Notes under the pieces: generated by a model
The model's database searches: none
What the model saw: the letters and a program-made list of their open reading frames with translations, nothing else
What the model was told of the DNA's origin: nothing
Position numbers and translations under genes: made by a program
In this document: in pieces, positions 1 through 7,413 of the stretch
Layout: each line of letters begins with the position of its first letter
Position numbering within the stretch: the first letter of the stretch is position 1
Source: an uncultured Prevotella sp.
Lineage (GTDB): Bacteria > Bacteroidota > Bacteroidia > Bacteroidales > Bacteroidaceae
DNA length: 29,121 bases
Direction of reading: 5' to 3'
NCBI GenBank assembly: GCA_900770025.1
Contig: CAAGIW010000052.1
Span: forward strand, 1 to 29,121

Positions 1-95
1 ATTGTTTGTAACCATTTGTAATTGAGCACTATAAAGGTACAACAATTTTTGCTAATCACCAAATTTACAAGCACTTATATTTCATCGAACTCACG

Positions 96-119
96 TTAAC
101 ATAGAAAGCGATTTGGGTT
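96..119. repeat. 24-bp repeat, left copy of an inverted pair
   Basis: This 24-bp stretch (begins TTAACATAGAAAGCG, ends TTTGGGTT) occurs again, perfectly and in inverted orientation, at 29006-29029. The flanking bases differ on both sides, so the conserved unit is exactly this core. The copy lies 14 nt upstream of the short open frame starting at 134. Its function is unknown. It does not match the Bacteroides promoter consensus. Confidence 0.7.
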
Positions 120-133
120 AAAAAAATCACCCC

Positions 134-340
134 ATGAAAAACGCAATCAGCCGCATGTTGGCCGCCGTCAAGGTGGAGTGTATGGACGAGTTCGACTACA
201 ACTTCGACACCGAGAGCTTCTTCGGCCGGGCATGGCAGCGCCGAAAAAGCCCCACAGGCGCCCGATACAAGCTTGCCCCATTCAGTCTCCAACTGATTGC
301 CTTATTCAGTCTCCAACTGATTGTCCTGTTCAGTTTCTAA
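134..340 (+). pseudogene. Probable remnant of a phage virion morphogenesis (Mu gpG-like) gene
   Basis: The frame runs from ATG 134 to TAA 338-340, 68 codons. Residues 1-47 have the character of the N-terminus of tail-completion/virion morphogenesis proteins found in Bacteroidales prophages: a basic amphipathic start, then an acidic-aromatic DEFDYNF stretch, FFGRAW, and a basic RRKSP. In that family a loop and a long C-terminal half should follow. Here the frame instead runs into 24-bp tandem repeats (from 281), which translate as a repeating FSLQLI peptide, and stops. The protein is therefore probably a truncated, decayed phage gene rather than a functional product. No other phage gene is visible nearby. 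The family assignment is from memory of the motif and is tentative; a short orphan gene is the alternative. Confidence 0.4.
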
Positions 341-352
341 CTGATTGCCGCA
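281..352. repeat. Three tandem 24-bp repeats, each with an internal dyad
   Basis: Three units start at 281, 305 and 329. The first 20 bases are identical in units 1 and 2 apart from the last base, and unit 3 has three differences from unit 1. Each unit contains TCAGT-n5-ACTGA, a 5-bp-arm palindrome. The period is a multiple of three, so it leaves the overlapping frame open until unit 3 supplies TAA. Confidence 0.75.
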
Positions 353-541
353 AAGTGGTCGATGACCCTGTCAATCATCGGGCGACAAACCCGTAGGCCT
401 TTAGGTTTCTCAAGATATAGGTGTATGATAATTTTGGACTGGATCACGCATTTATGTCAATTTATTTGCATTTCACATATAATTTTGCGAACTTTGCAGG
501 CAATATCCAAGACAGTTAAACATTACAGACCAGTTTTCAGA
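353..541. other. Intergenic region upstream of the WG-repeat gene
   Basis: This is AT-rich sequence between the tandem repeats and the start at 542. It contains two TAATTTTG matches (429-436 and 480-487) to the Bacteroides -7 box TAnnTTTG, but neither has a TTTG at the expected 19-21 nt upstream, so the promoter cannot be placed. No RNA gene or further coding frame was recognised. Confidence 0.4.
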
Positions 542-2395
542 ATGAAAAAAATATTAGTGGTTCTTCTGCTACAGTCATGCTTGATGGCTTATTCGCAGAT
601 GGCAAGATGGGTAATGCACCCCGCTTATGAAAGAATATACCTGGCATCGGGTGTCCCCGTTATAATCAGTGACTCTTTAGGTACCACCGCCTTGTGGGAC
701 TTTTACGGCAACAAGATTGCTTCAACCACAGACATTCTCCACACCTTTCAGGATGGTTTGGCTGTGACGACCAAGCGTGGCAGCACCCAGATCACGGGTT
801 TCTTTCGTGCCAACGGCGAGTTTGTGAAGCTGGAAAACTATGAAGTGGCCCACTCCTATCCCTATTTCTCCGACGGCCATCTGCTTGTGAAAAAGAACAA
901 GCGATACATGTTTCTCGACAAGGATGGCAAGGCAGTGGACTATGGCACCTATATAAATATGTACCCCTTTATCGGCGGACTGGCTGTCACCTTCACCTAT
1001 GAGCAGCTCGACAAGCTGAAGAATCCCTACTATTCGTTTGTTTCCGTGGACCGCTCGCCCGTTCCTTTCTCCTATAAGAACAAGCTCATCGACAAGGACG
1101 ATGTGGAATTTCTGTCTTCTCTCACCGCAGACGGTCAGGCCATAGCCATCATCAAGGGAAAGGTCTATCTGTATAACAACGAGTCGAGACTGCTGAAACC
1201 CCTTATGACCGACGAGGCAGACGTCACGAAACGCAGACAGGTGGAAGTGGATGGCGACATAGAGGAGTATCTTATAGAGGAAGGAGACTCTATCACCATT
1301 ACCGCCAAGGGAAACAAGAAAGACATCATCAGATTGGTATTCGACGAGGTGTGCCGCCCGCTCAAGGCGGTATTTCCACGCAAGCCTGTATTCTATAAGG
1401 GCAAGGAAGTGAAGCAGGCTGAATATACTGCCAATCTTGTGGAGCTGAAAGAGGGCAAGAAGATTGGTCTTAAATACAGCGGCAAGGTAATTCTGCAGCC
1501 ACAGTTCGAGGAATATGCCTTCAGCTTCAACGACAATGCCATCGTGAAAAGCGGTGGCAAATGGGGCATGATTACCTACGACAAGGACTTGGACTTCAAG
1601 ATTCGCATGAACAAAGGAAACGACATTGCCTTCCGTCATCAGACGTTTGAGACGACTGTGCGCCTCGACCTTCCGTCAAAAATCACGTCCAAGAACTGCC
1701 ATTTTGATATAAGGAAGAAACACGGATGCGAAATAGACAGGACTTCGGTGCAAAGCCGAGACACCGAAGACGGCAACTATGTGCAATACAACTGCGTGCT
1801 CACCATCCCCGATTCGCTGCCCGATGTGCTGACCGAGGTGGTTTATCCTGTGGAGATTTCCTACGACGGGCTGAAGATTCCCACCTATTCATTCACCGCA
1901 AAGGCATGGCACTACAAATACGTCAACGTGGATTTGAACGGAGCCGAAACCGTGGTGTCCAAGGGAAACGTGGCCTTTACGGTGAACGTGACTGCCGACA
2001 AGACCCCTGGCGACATGGATTATCCCTTAGAAGTGTCCATCGAGGCCAAAGGACTGAAAGCCGAAAAGAGCAAGATGTCTGAGTCCAGATACAAGTGTAT
2101 GCTCTACTCTTTGGCCGAAGGTGTCAACAAGTTCAACATCATCGTCTCCGAGGCTGGCTGTATGCCCTCCGTCTTCCCATTCGAGATCACCTACGTCAAG
2201 CCCGTGCAAGGCTCCAAGGAGAGCGTAACCATCACCAAGATGGAAGGAGAAATGCAGAGCGAAGAGAGCCCCCAGCCTGCTGAAAGCGGCGCCTCTCAGC
2301 CTGTGCAGGAAGACCAGCAGGCAGAACCAGATCCAAGTGCCATACTGAAGAACGCATCCTTCGACAACGTACCGGCAATAATAGAAGAGAAGTAG
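542..2395 (+). CDS. Secreted WG-repeat (KWG-type beta-propeller-like) protein
   Basis: A 617-aa protein starting at ATG 542. The open frame extends upstream to 362, but only the 542 start gives a clean signal peptide (MKKILVVLLL, hydrophobic core, then SCLMAYSQ), so the product is predicted to be exported. Residues of about 45-150 and 300-350 show the degenerate pattern of WG repeats: aromatic-Asp/Asn-Gly-K turns such as FLDKDGKAV, and a KWGMI at about residue 339. These repeats usually form adhesion or scaffold folds with no enzymatic activity. The middle and C-terminal parts (about 380-560) look beta-rich and carry no motif I recognise. The last 60 residues are a Glu/Gln/Pro/Ser-rich tail. 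The gene stands alone and is followed by the hairpin-forming 22-bp repeats. No function can be assigned beyond secretion and the repeat class. Confidence 0.75.
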   Translation: MKKILVVLLLQSCLMAYSQMARWVMHPAYERIYLASGVPVIISDSLGTTALWDFYGNKIASTTDILHTFQDGLAVTTKRGSTQITGFFRANGEFVKLENYEVAHSYPYFSDGHLLVKKNKRYMFLDKDGKAVDYGTYINMYPFIGGLAVTFTYEQLDKLKNPYYSFVSVDRSPVPFSYKNKLIDKDDVEFLSSLTADGQAIAIIKGKVYLYNNESRLLKPLMTDEADVTKRRQVEVDGDIEEYLIEEGDSITITAKGNKKDIIRLVFDEVCRPLKAVFPRKPVFYKGKEVKQAEYTANLVELKEGKKIGLKYSGKVILQPQFEEYAFSFNDNAIVKSGGKWGMITYDKDLDFKIRMNKGNDIAFRHQTFETTVRLDLPSKITSKNCHFDIRKKHGCEIDRTSVQSRDTEDGNYVQYNCVLTIPDSLPDVLTEVVYPVEISYDGLKIPTYSFTAKAWHYKYVNVDLNGAETVVSKGNVAFTVNVTADKTPGDMDYPLEVSIEAKGLKAEKSKMSESRYKCMLYSLAEGVNKFNIIVSEAGCMPSVFPFEITYVKPVQGSKESVTITKMEGEMQSEESPQPAESGASQPVQEDQQAEPDPSAILKNASFDNVPAIIEEK

Positions 2396-2412
2396 AAAAC
2401 AGACCGATTTCT

Positions 2413-2449
2413 AAAACTGGCACTTTTGCATTCCAAAAGTGCCAGTTTT
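2413..2449 (+). terminator. Perfect 16-bp hairpin after the WG-repeat gene
   Basis: The arms 2413-2428 and 2434-2449 (AAAACTGGCACTTTTG and its complement) pair without mismatch around a 5-nt loop, 18 bp past the stop at 2395. It is built from two opposed copies of the 22-bp repeat half-unit. There is no clean U-run on either side, so termination is plausible but unproven. It lies between convergent genes. Confidence 0.55.
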
Positions 2450-2518
2450 GCGTTCCAAAATGGTGCGTTTTGCGATGCAAAATGGTGCGTTTTGCAATGC
2501 AAAATGGTGGGTTTTGGA
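2431..2518. repeat. 22-bp tandem repeat cluster, locus A (four units)
   Basis: Four units lie at 2431-2452, 2453-2474, 2475-2496 and 2497-2518. Unit 1 is TTCCAAAAGTGCCAGTTTTG plus CG. Units 2-4 replace GTGCCAG by TGGTGCG or TGGTGGG while keeping the AAAA...TTTTG frame. Preceding them at 2411-2430 is a half-unit in the opposite orientation. The same family recurs at 18199-18308. Confidence 0.85.
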
Positions 2519-2640
2519 AAATGACTGGCATCCAACAGACGAAAGAATGCCATAAATGGCTCAATGATAAGCACTTATAGAGAATAAGAGGAGGATGGAT
2601 TTGCCCGCCTGTCCACTGAATCTGATGACCGGCTGAGCAC

Positions 2641-3414
2641 TCACACGTGCTTTACATAGAAAAGCTTCTTGTACCCATTGCCAAAAACATTCACTATCAC
2701 CCAGAATGCCGCACGCAGCGGATTCATCTGTTCAGCAATCCTGAACAAGGGATAGTGTGCCCATATCTTTTTCCATACAGGTTTGGGGGTGATGCTTTTT
2801 TCGCGCCTGCGGTAGAGGGCCAGATTCTCCTTGAGCAAATGGCAGGGAGACTTTTTCACCACCTTCAGCCACATGGCCGTATCGTTGTTCTTCTTCACGT
2901 CGGCCACTTGAATCAGTCCTATCTTCTCGGCATCATACATCACCGTGAGGCATCCGGGCCAGCAGCAGGCATACATGCTGAGTTCTGTCACCCTTCTGAT
3001 GCCGGAGACATATACCCCCAGCGCCTTGCCGGCTTCGCTTATTTCCGTATATTCGTGGTAAGAAAAGGCATAGTTGTTCTCTGCCATAAACCGAAGTTGC
3101 TTCTCCAATTTCTCCGGCAGCCACTGGTCATCGCTGTCAAGAAAAGCAATCCAGCGCCCCTTTGCCCTGCGCAGGGCTGCATTACGCGTGAGGGCAGCTC
3201 CCGAAGTTGCCATGTTCTGCTCATACTTGATGCGCCCGTCTTTCTGGGCAAGCGCCTTTACTATCCTGTCAGTGCCATCGGCCGAGCAGTCGTTCTGTAC
3301 CAGCAGTTCCCAGTTTTGGTATGTTTGGGCAAGCACACTCTCGATGGTCTTGCCTATGAATCTCTCGCAATCTAAAGCCGGCGTGATGATAGATACTAAT
3401 CCGTAGTCTTGCAT
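2641..3414 (-). CDS. Family 2 glycosyltransferase
   Basis: A 257-aa GT-A fold glycosyltransferase. The start ATG at 3414 is chosen because the GT2 N-terminal strand VSIITP then falls at residues 7-12; a longer frame to 3486 begins with TTG and adds nonconserved charged residues. Visible GT2 elements are the nucleotide-binding Asp in QNDCSADGT (D42), RNAALRRAKGRWIAFLDSDD with the DxD metal site at about 93-96, and the following WLPEKLEKQ. The sugar donor and acceptor cannot be read. Similar enzymes transfer sugars to capsule, exopolysaccharide or lipid-linked glycans at the inner face of the membrane. It is not in a glycan cluster here. A good promoter lies at 3599-3629, leaving a leader of roughly 175 nt. 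Confidence 0.85.
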   Translation of the reverse strand: MQDYGLVSIITPALDCERFIGKTIESVLAQTYQNWELLVQNDCSADGTDRIVKALAQKDGRIKYEQNMATSGAALTRNAALRRAKGRWIAFLDSDDQWLPEKLEKQLRFMAENNYAFSYHEYTEISEAGKALGVYVSGIRRVTELSMYACCWPGCLTVMYDAEKIGLIQVADVKKNNDTAMWLKVVKKSPCHLLKENLALYRRREKSITPKPVWKKIWAHYPLFRIAEQMNPLRAAFWVIVNVFGNGYKKLFYVKHV

Positions 3415-3598
3415 TTTTGAAAATGTTCGCTCAGTCTTCCGCTCTTCTTCACTCCGGCCCAAGGCCTTCTGCAAGTGTATGAGCAATGCTGATTACTGTG
3501 GTTCAACTGTCAGATTCCCAATGCATACCCTACCGGAGCACAAGAGTGGCCGCATCTGTATGCGCACATCCTGTATGCATGTCATTGCAATCGGGGCT

Positions 3599-3629
3599 CA
3601 AAGTTACTAAAAATTTATGACATGGCAAA
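3599..3629 (-). promoter_or_regulatory. Bacteroides-type promoter reading toward the glycosyltransferase
   Basis: On the minus strand, TTTG (3626-3629), a 19-nt spacer and TAACTTTG (3599-3606) match the sigma-ABfr consensus exactly. It lies just downstream of the rplT terminator and would start transcription near 3592. Confidence 0.65.
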
Positions 3630-3642
3630 CAGAAAGGCATTG

Positions 3643-3674
3643 AAAAAGGAGACACCACATAAAATGGTGCCTCC
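3643..3674 (-). terminator. Rho-independent terminator of infC-rpmI-rplT
   Basis: In the leftward transcript the arms 3665-3674 and 3648-3657 form a 10-bp stem (one G-U pair) with a 7-nt loop, followed directly by five U residues (3647-3643). It begins 31 bp past the rplT stop. Confidence 0.8.
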
Positions 3675-3704
3675 CGGATACTTATGAAACATTAAGTATT
3701 GGAT

Positions 3705-4049
3705 TTACTTGACCTTTTCAACGATGGCCTTGAAAGCCTCGGGGTTGTTCACAGCCAGATCGGCGAGTACCTTGCGGTTGATCTCGATACCAGCCTTGTT
3801 GAGCGCACCCATGAGCACAGAGTAGCTCATTCCCTCAAGACGTGCGGCAGCGTTGATACGCTGAATCCACAATGCGCGGAAGTTGCGCTTCTTGTTTCGG
3901 CGGTCGCGGTAGGCGTAGGTAAGACCTTTCTCCCAGGTGTTCTTGGCTACTGTCCAAACATTCTTGCGGGCACCATAGTAACCGCGTGTAAGTTTCAGGA
4001 TTCTCTTTCTTTTTGCTCTTGAAGCAACATGATTTACTGATCTTGGCAT
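3705..4049 (-). CDS. rplT: 50S ribosomal protein L20
   Basis: A 114-aa protein, the standard length for bL20. It starts MPRSVNHVASRAKRKRILK, the very basic N-terminal tail that threads into 23S rRNA, followed by GYYGARKNVWTVAKNTWEKGLTYAYRDRR and the globular C-terminal half with RINAAARLEGMSYS. It assembles early into the large subunit and is required for 50S formation. It is the last gene of infC-rpmI-rplT, 35 bp after rpmI, and is followed by a clear terminator. In several bacteria L20 represses its own operon through an mRNA leader; the leader visible here is too short for that kind of structure ahead of infC. Confidence 0.98.
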   Translation of the reverse strand: MPRSVNHVASRAKRKRILKLTRGYYGARKNVWTVAKNTWEKGLTYAYRDRRNKKRNFRALWIQRINAAARLEGMSYSVLMGALNKAGIEINRKVLADLAVNNPEAFKAIVEKVK

Positions 4050-4084
4050 AGTTTTCTTCCTTTAATGATGTTTGACAATAGGGA

Positions 4085-4282
4085 TTAGCGGAGACACAAC
4101 AAATCGCGCACCTGCTTCAGGTTGCTTGTATCCACGAGAGTCTGATGCACCAGGTTACGCTTCTGCTTCTTGGTTTTCTTTGTCAAGATGTGGCTGTGGT
4201 AAGCGTGATGTCTCTTAATCTTACCTGTTCCGGTGAAACGAAATCTCTTCTTTGCACCGGAGTTTGTCTTTTGCTTTGGCAT
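4085..4282 (-). CDS. rpmI: 50S ribosomal protein L35
   Basis: A 65-aa protein of normal bL35 length. It opens MPKQKTNSGAKKRFRFTGTGKIKRHHAY, the family signature, and then has the basic HILTKKTKKQKRNL segment. It is a small component of the large ribosomal subunit that contacts 23S rRNA. It is in the conserved order infC-rpmI-rplT, 77 bp after infC and 35 bp before rplT, so it is probably translated from the same transcript. No promoter was noticed in the infC-rpmI gap. Confidence 0.98.
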   Translation of the reverse strand: MPKQKTNSGAKKRFRFTGTGKIKRHHAYHSHILTKKTKKQKRNLVHQTLVDTSNLKQVRDLLCLR

Positions 4283-4359
4283 TTTTTTACTGTTGTTTAA
4301 TTGTTATTTATTATACGGTGGCAACGCATATACCGGGCGTTACGCACCTTTCTTTCGTT

Positions 4360-5058
4360 TTATTCTTCGCCCGTGAGCTTCTTGAGGGCTTCCGAGCTTA
4401 TCTTGGCATTGGCAAGCAGTCCTCCGTTGGCGGGAGTGCTGCCGGTTTCCTCACCTGCGTTGCTGCCCTTGGCCTGCTCGCGCTCTTCGGCTTCGCGCTT
4501 CTCGCGGTCCATTGCCTGCTGGCTTTTCTTGGCCACGCCGGCCTTTTTGGGTGCCAGATAGATGAACATCTTCTTTCCTTCGAGCGACGGCATGTGCTCC
4601 ACCTTGCCATACTCTTCCAAGTCGTTGGCGAAACGCAGCAGCAACACCTCGCCCTGTTCCTTGAACAGGATGGAACGGCCGCGGAAGAACACGTATGCCC
4701 TCACCTTGTCGCCATCCTCTAAAAACTCCTTGGCGTGCTTCAGTTTGAACTGATAGTCATGCTCATCGGTCTGGGGTCCGAAACGAATCTCCTTCACCTC
4801 CACCTTTACCTGCTTGGCCTTAAGCTCCTTGGCACGCTTTTTCTGCTGGTAGAGAAACTTGGAATAGTCGATGAGACGACAAACGGGAGGATTGGCATTG
4901 GGGGATATTTCCACGAGATCCACGCCCTGATTGTGAGCCATCTCCAGTGCCTGCCTTGTAGAAACAACCTCGGATCCTTCATCACCTACGATGCGGACCT
5001 CGCGCACACGTATCTGTTCATTAACACGATACTGATTCTTTATTTTGTCATTCTTCAT
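4360..5058 (-). CDS. infC: Translation initiation factor IF-3
   Basis: A 232-aa protein from ATG 5058. The N-terminal domain (residues 1-80) contains QYRVNEQI, VRIVGDEG and LVEISPNANPPVCRLIDYSKFLY, the IF-3 signature; the C-terminal domain contains KEIRFGPQTDEHDYQFKLKHAKEFL and KVRAYVFFRGRSI. IF-3 binds the 30S subunit, keeps it apart from 50S and monitors start-codon pairing. Compared with the roughly 180-residue enterobacterial protein it has about 50 extra residues at the end, rich in Lys, Glu, Ala and Ser/Gly, a feature I associate with Bacteroidota. The start is an ordinary ATG, not the rare AUU used for autoregulation in E. coli. Promoter 5083-5113 gives a 5' leader of only about 20 nt. 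Confidence 0.97.
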   Translation of the reverse strand: MKNDKIKNQYRVNEQIRVREVRIVGDEGSEVVSTRQALEMAHNQGVDLVEISPNANPPVCRLIDYSKFLYQQKKRAKELKAKQVKVEVKEIRFGPQTDEHDYQFKLKHAKEFLEDGDKVRAYVFFRGRSILFKEQGEVLLLRFANDLEEYGKVEHMPSLEGKKMFIYLAPKKAGVAKKSQQAMDREKREAEEREQAKGSNAGEETGSTPANGGLLANAKISSEALKKLTGEE

Positions 5059-5082
5059 CCAACTATTTTATGAAATCGGGTG

Positions 5083-5113
5083 CAAAGGTACGAAATCCCA
5101 ATGAATTAGCAAA
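5083..5113 (-). promoter_or_regulatory. Promoter of the infC operon
   Basis: On the minus strand, TTTG (5110-5113), 19 nt and TACCTTTG (5083-5090) form a full match to the Bacteroides promoter consensus, ending 24 bp from the infC ATG. Confidence 0.75.
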
Positions 5114-5166
5114 ATAATTTACCAACATTTTCGTCCGTAATCTTCGCTTTTTCCTCTGTTTTTTAG

Positions 5167-5174
5167 TAAGTTTG
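5167..5174 (+). promoter_or_regulatory. Candidate -7 box of the helicase gene
   Basis: TAAGTTTG matches TAnnTTTG and lies 25 bp ahead of the ATG at 5200. Twenty nucleotides upstream is TTCG rather than TTTG, so only part of the consensus is met. It diverges from the infC promoter. Confidence 0.45.
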
Positions 5175-5199
5175 CACTGCATTTGAGCACTGGACGACT

Positions 5200-7368
5200 A
5201 TGATTACAGAAAACAACGAAATACGGAACGCATGGGAGTTTGTGGAACACACGGGGAAAAGCATCTTCCTGACGGGCAAGGCCGGAACGGGAAAGACCAC
5301 CTTTCTGCGACACGTCAAGGCCCACAGCACCAAGCGCATGGTGGTGGTGGCACCCACGGGCGTGGCGGCCATCAATGCCGAGGGGATGACCATCCACTCG
5401 TTTTTCCAACTGCCGCTGTCGCCCTACGTGCCGGGGAGCAGCATGAAGCAGAAATATGACTTCAGCAAGGAGAAGCGCAAGATTATAGCATCCCTCGACC
5501 TGTTGGTCATCGACGAGATTTCGATGGTGCGGAGCGACCTGTTGGATGCCATCGATGCCGTGCTGCGCCGCTTCAGAGACAGATACAGGCCTTTTGGCGG
5601 ACTGCAGCTGCTGATGATTGGCGACCTGCAGCAACTGACGCCCGTGGTGACACCGGAAGATGCAGAGATACTCGACCACTATTACGACACACCCTACTTC
5701 TTCGGAAGCAAGGCTTTGCAACAGACGGAGTATGTGACCATTCAGTTGGAACATGTGTACCGCCAAAGCGACCAGACCTTTGTGGATATACTGAACCGCA
5801 TCAGGCAAGGCTGCCCCACCCCACTCGACCTGCAGACACTGAACGAGAGGTATGTGCCGCAGTTTTCGCCCAAGACAGAGGAAGGATATATCCGACTGAC
5901 CACACACAACAACATCGCAAGCAGGATAAACAATGAGCAACTGGGGGCACTGCACAGCACCGCACACACCTATCAGGCGGAGATAGAGGGCACTTTTCCG
6001 GAATACTCCTATCCCACCGACGTGACGCTGACACTGAAAGAGGGGGCCCAAGTGATGTTTATCAAGAACGACACCTCGGGCGAACACCGTTTTTTCAACG
6101 GAAAGATAGGGCATGTGAGCCATGTGGACGAGACGGAGATAAAGGTGGTGTGTGACGGTGAGGAAGAGATAGCGGTGGAGAAGCAGGAATGGGAGAACGC
6201 CAAATACGTGCTGAACGAGGAGACCAAAGAAATAGAAACCCGGGTGCAGGGCGTGTTCCGCCAATATCCCCTGCGGTTGGCATGGGCCATCACCATCCAC
6301 AAGAGTCAGGGACTTACCTTCGACAGGGCCATCATAGACACGGCCTTCTCCTTTGCTCCGGGACAGGTGTATGTGGCTCTGAGCCGCTGCCGCAGCATTG
6401 AGGGAATGATACTGGCATCGCCCATTGTGCAGAAAGCCATTATCAACGACATGCGGGTGGACAGCTACATCGTTCACCAGCAGCAAGAGGCACAGGCAAG
6501 CATCGACCGACTGCCCGTGCTGAAAGAGGAATATCACCGCAGTCTGCTGATGGATCTGTTCGACTTCAGGCCACTGCTGTATAAGGAGGAATACATGTGC
6601 CGGCTGATGACGGAATACTTTGCACACACCTACAGCAGCGTGACTCAACTGCACAAGGAGGTGACAGACAATCTGAAGAAGAAGGTGACAGAGGTGGCAG
6701 ACAAGTGGCGGGGCATGATTCTGTCGCTCGGCGCAGAGGCGCTGCACGAGGAGGACTTCAGGCAGCGGGTGAAAAGGAGTGCGGATTATTTTCTCAACAC
6801 CCTGCAGCAACTGTTTGCAAAGCCCATGGAGGTGACAAAAAGGGTGAACAGCAAAAACAAGGAGGCGATGAAACGATTGGAAGAGACCTACACGGAACTG
6901 CGCTGCCTGCTGCTCACACATTATTATATATTAGGCAAACTGCGGACGGTGGAGTTTGATGTGAAGACATACCTCAAGGTGAAACACCACGCCCAACTGG
7001 AAGCGATGGACACAATCAACGGCAAAAGCAAACCCGCCAAGAAGGAAAAGAAGAAAGAAAAGCCTGCGAAGGAAAAGACATGGGTTGTTACCTACCAGCT
7101 GTTCAAGGAGGGACTGATGCCCCAGGAGATTGCCATACGGCGCAGCCTTACGCTGGGCACCATCTACTCTCATCTGAGCAGGTATATCGAAAGCGGCGAG
7201 ATAGGTCTGGAGGACGTGATTGAACTGGAAAAGCTAAGCACCATACTCAGGGCCATAAAACTGTGCAAGCCGGAAGATGGCAGAACAGGCATCAAGACAC
7301 TCTGTCCGCCAGACATATCGTTTGCCGACATATCCCTGGTGCTGAGTGCTGTGAAAACGCCACAATGA
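5200..7368 (+). CDS. PIF1-like SF1 helicase with C-terminal helix-turn-helix
   Basis: A 722-aa ATP-dependent DNA helicase of the PIF1/RecD2-like superfamily 1. Walker A is GKAGTGKTT (residues 26-34), motif Ia APTGVAAINA (51-60), Walker B LLVIDEISM (D105, E106), and motif III GDLQQLTPV (141-149). The C-terminal RecA-like half has TIHKSQGLTFDRAI and the motif VI run YVALSRCRS. Residues of about 480-620 are a charged, probably helical region. Near 600 is a Lys-rich linker, followed by a C-terminal domain with LFKEGLMPQEIAIRRSLTLGTIYSHL that looks like the helix-turn-helix found behind RecQ and PIF1 helicases in this phylum. PIF1 enzymes unwind forked and G-quadruplex DNA; this substrate is inferred. 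The gene is monocistronic and divergent from infC. Confidence 0.9.
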   Translation: MITENNEIRNAWEFVEHTGKSIFLTGKAGTGKTTFLRHVKAHSTKRMVVVAPTGVAAINAEGMTIHSFFQLPLSPYVPGSSMKQKYDFSKEKRKIIASLDLLVIDEISMVRSDLLDAIDAVLRRFRDRYRPFGGLQLLMIGDLQQLTPVVTPEDAEILDHYYDTPYFFGSKALQQTEYVTIQLEHVYRQSDQTFVDILNRIRQGCPTPLDLQTLNERYVPQFSPKTEEGYIRLTTHNNIASRINNEQLGALHSTAHTYQAEIEGTFPEYSYPTDVTLTLKEGAQVMFIKNDTSGEHRFFNGKIGHVSHVDETEIKVVCDGEEEIAVEKQEWENAKYVLNEETKEIETRVQGVFRQYPLRLAWAITIHKSQGLTFDRAIIDTAFSFAPGQVYVALSRCRSIEGMILASPIVQKAIINDMRVDSYIVHQQQEAQASIDRLPVLKEEYHRSLLMDLFDFRPLLYKEEYMCRLMTEYFAHTYSSVTQLHKEVTDNLKKKVTEVADKWRGMILSLGAEALHEEDFRQRVKRSADYFLNTLQQLFAKPMEVTKRVNSKNKEAMKRLEETYTELRCLLLTHYYILGKLRTVEFDVKTYLKVKHHAQLEAMDTINGKSKPAKKEKKKEKPAKEKTWVVTYQLFKEGLMPQEIAIRRSLTLGTIYSHLSRYIESGEIGLEDVIELEKLSTILRAIKLCKPEDGRTGIKTLCPPDISFADISLVLSAVKTPQ

Positions 7369-7413
7369 CACCGCGAGCGACCGAACAGGGCGACCAGCAA
7401 CCGCACCAAATGA

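Noticed and set aside
362..541. N-terminal extension of the WG-repeat protein
   Set aside because: Starting at 362 would bury the signal peptide behind 60 unrelated residues; the ATG at 542 gives a clean one.
722..1639. 305-codon minus-strand frame
   Set aside because: It is antisense to the WG-repeat gene, which has a signal peptide and repeat pattern; the shadow has none.
5119..6921. 600-codon open frame on the minus strand
   Set aside because: It is antisense to the helicase, whose motifs are complete. The translation is His/Leu/Cys-rich with no domain and typical of a shadow frame.
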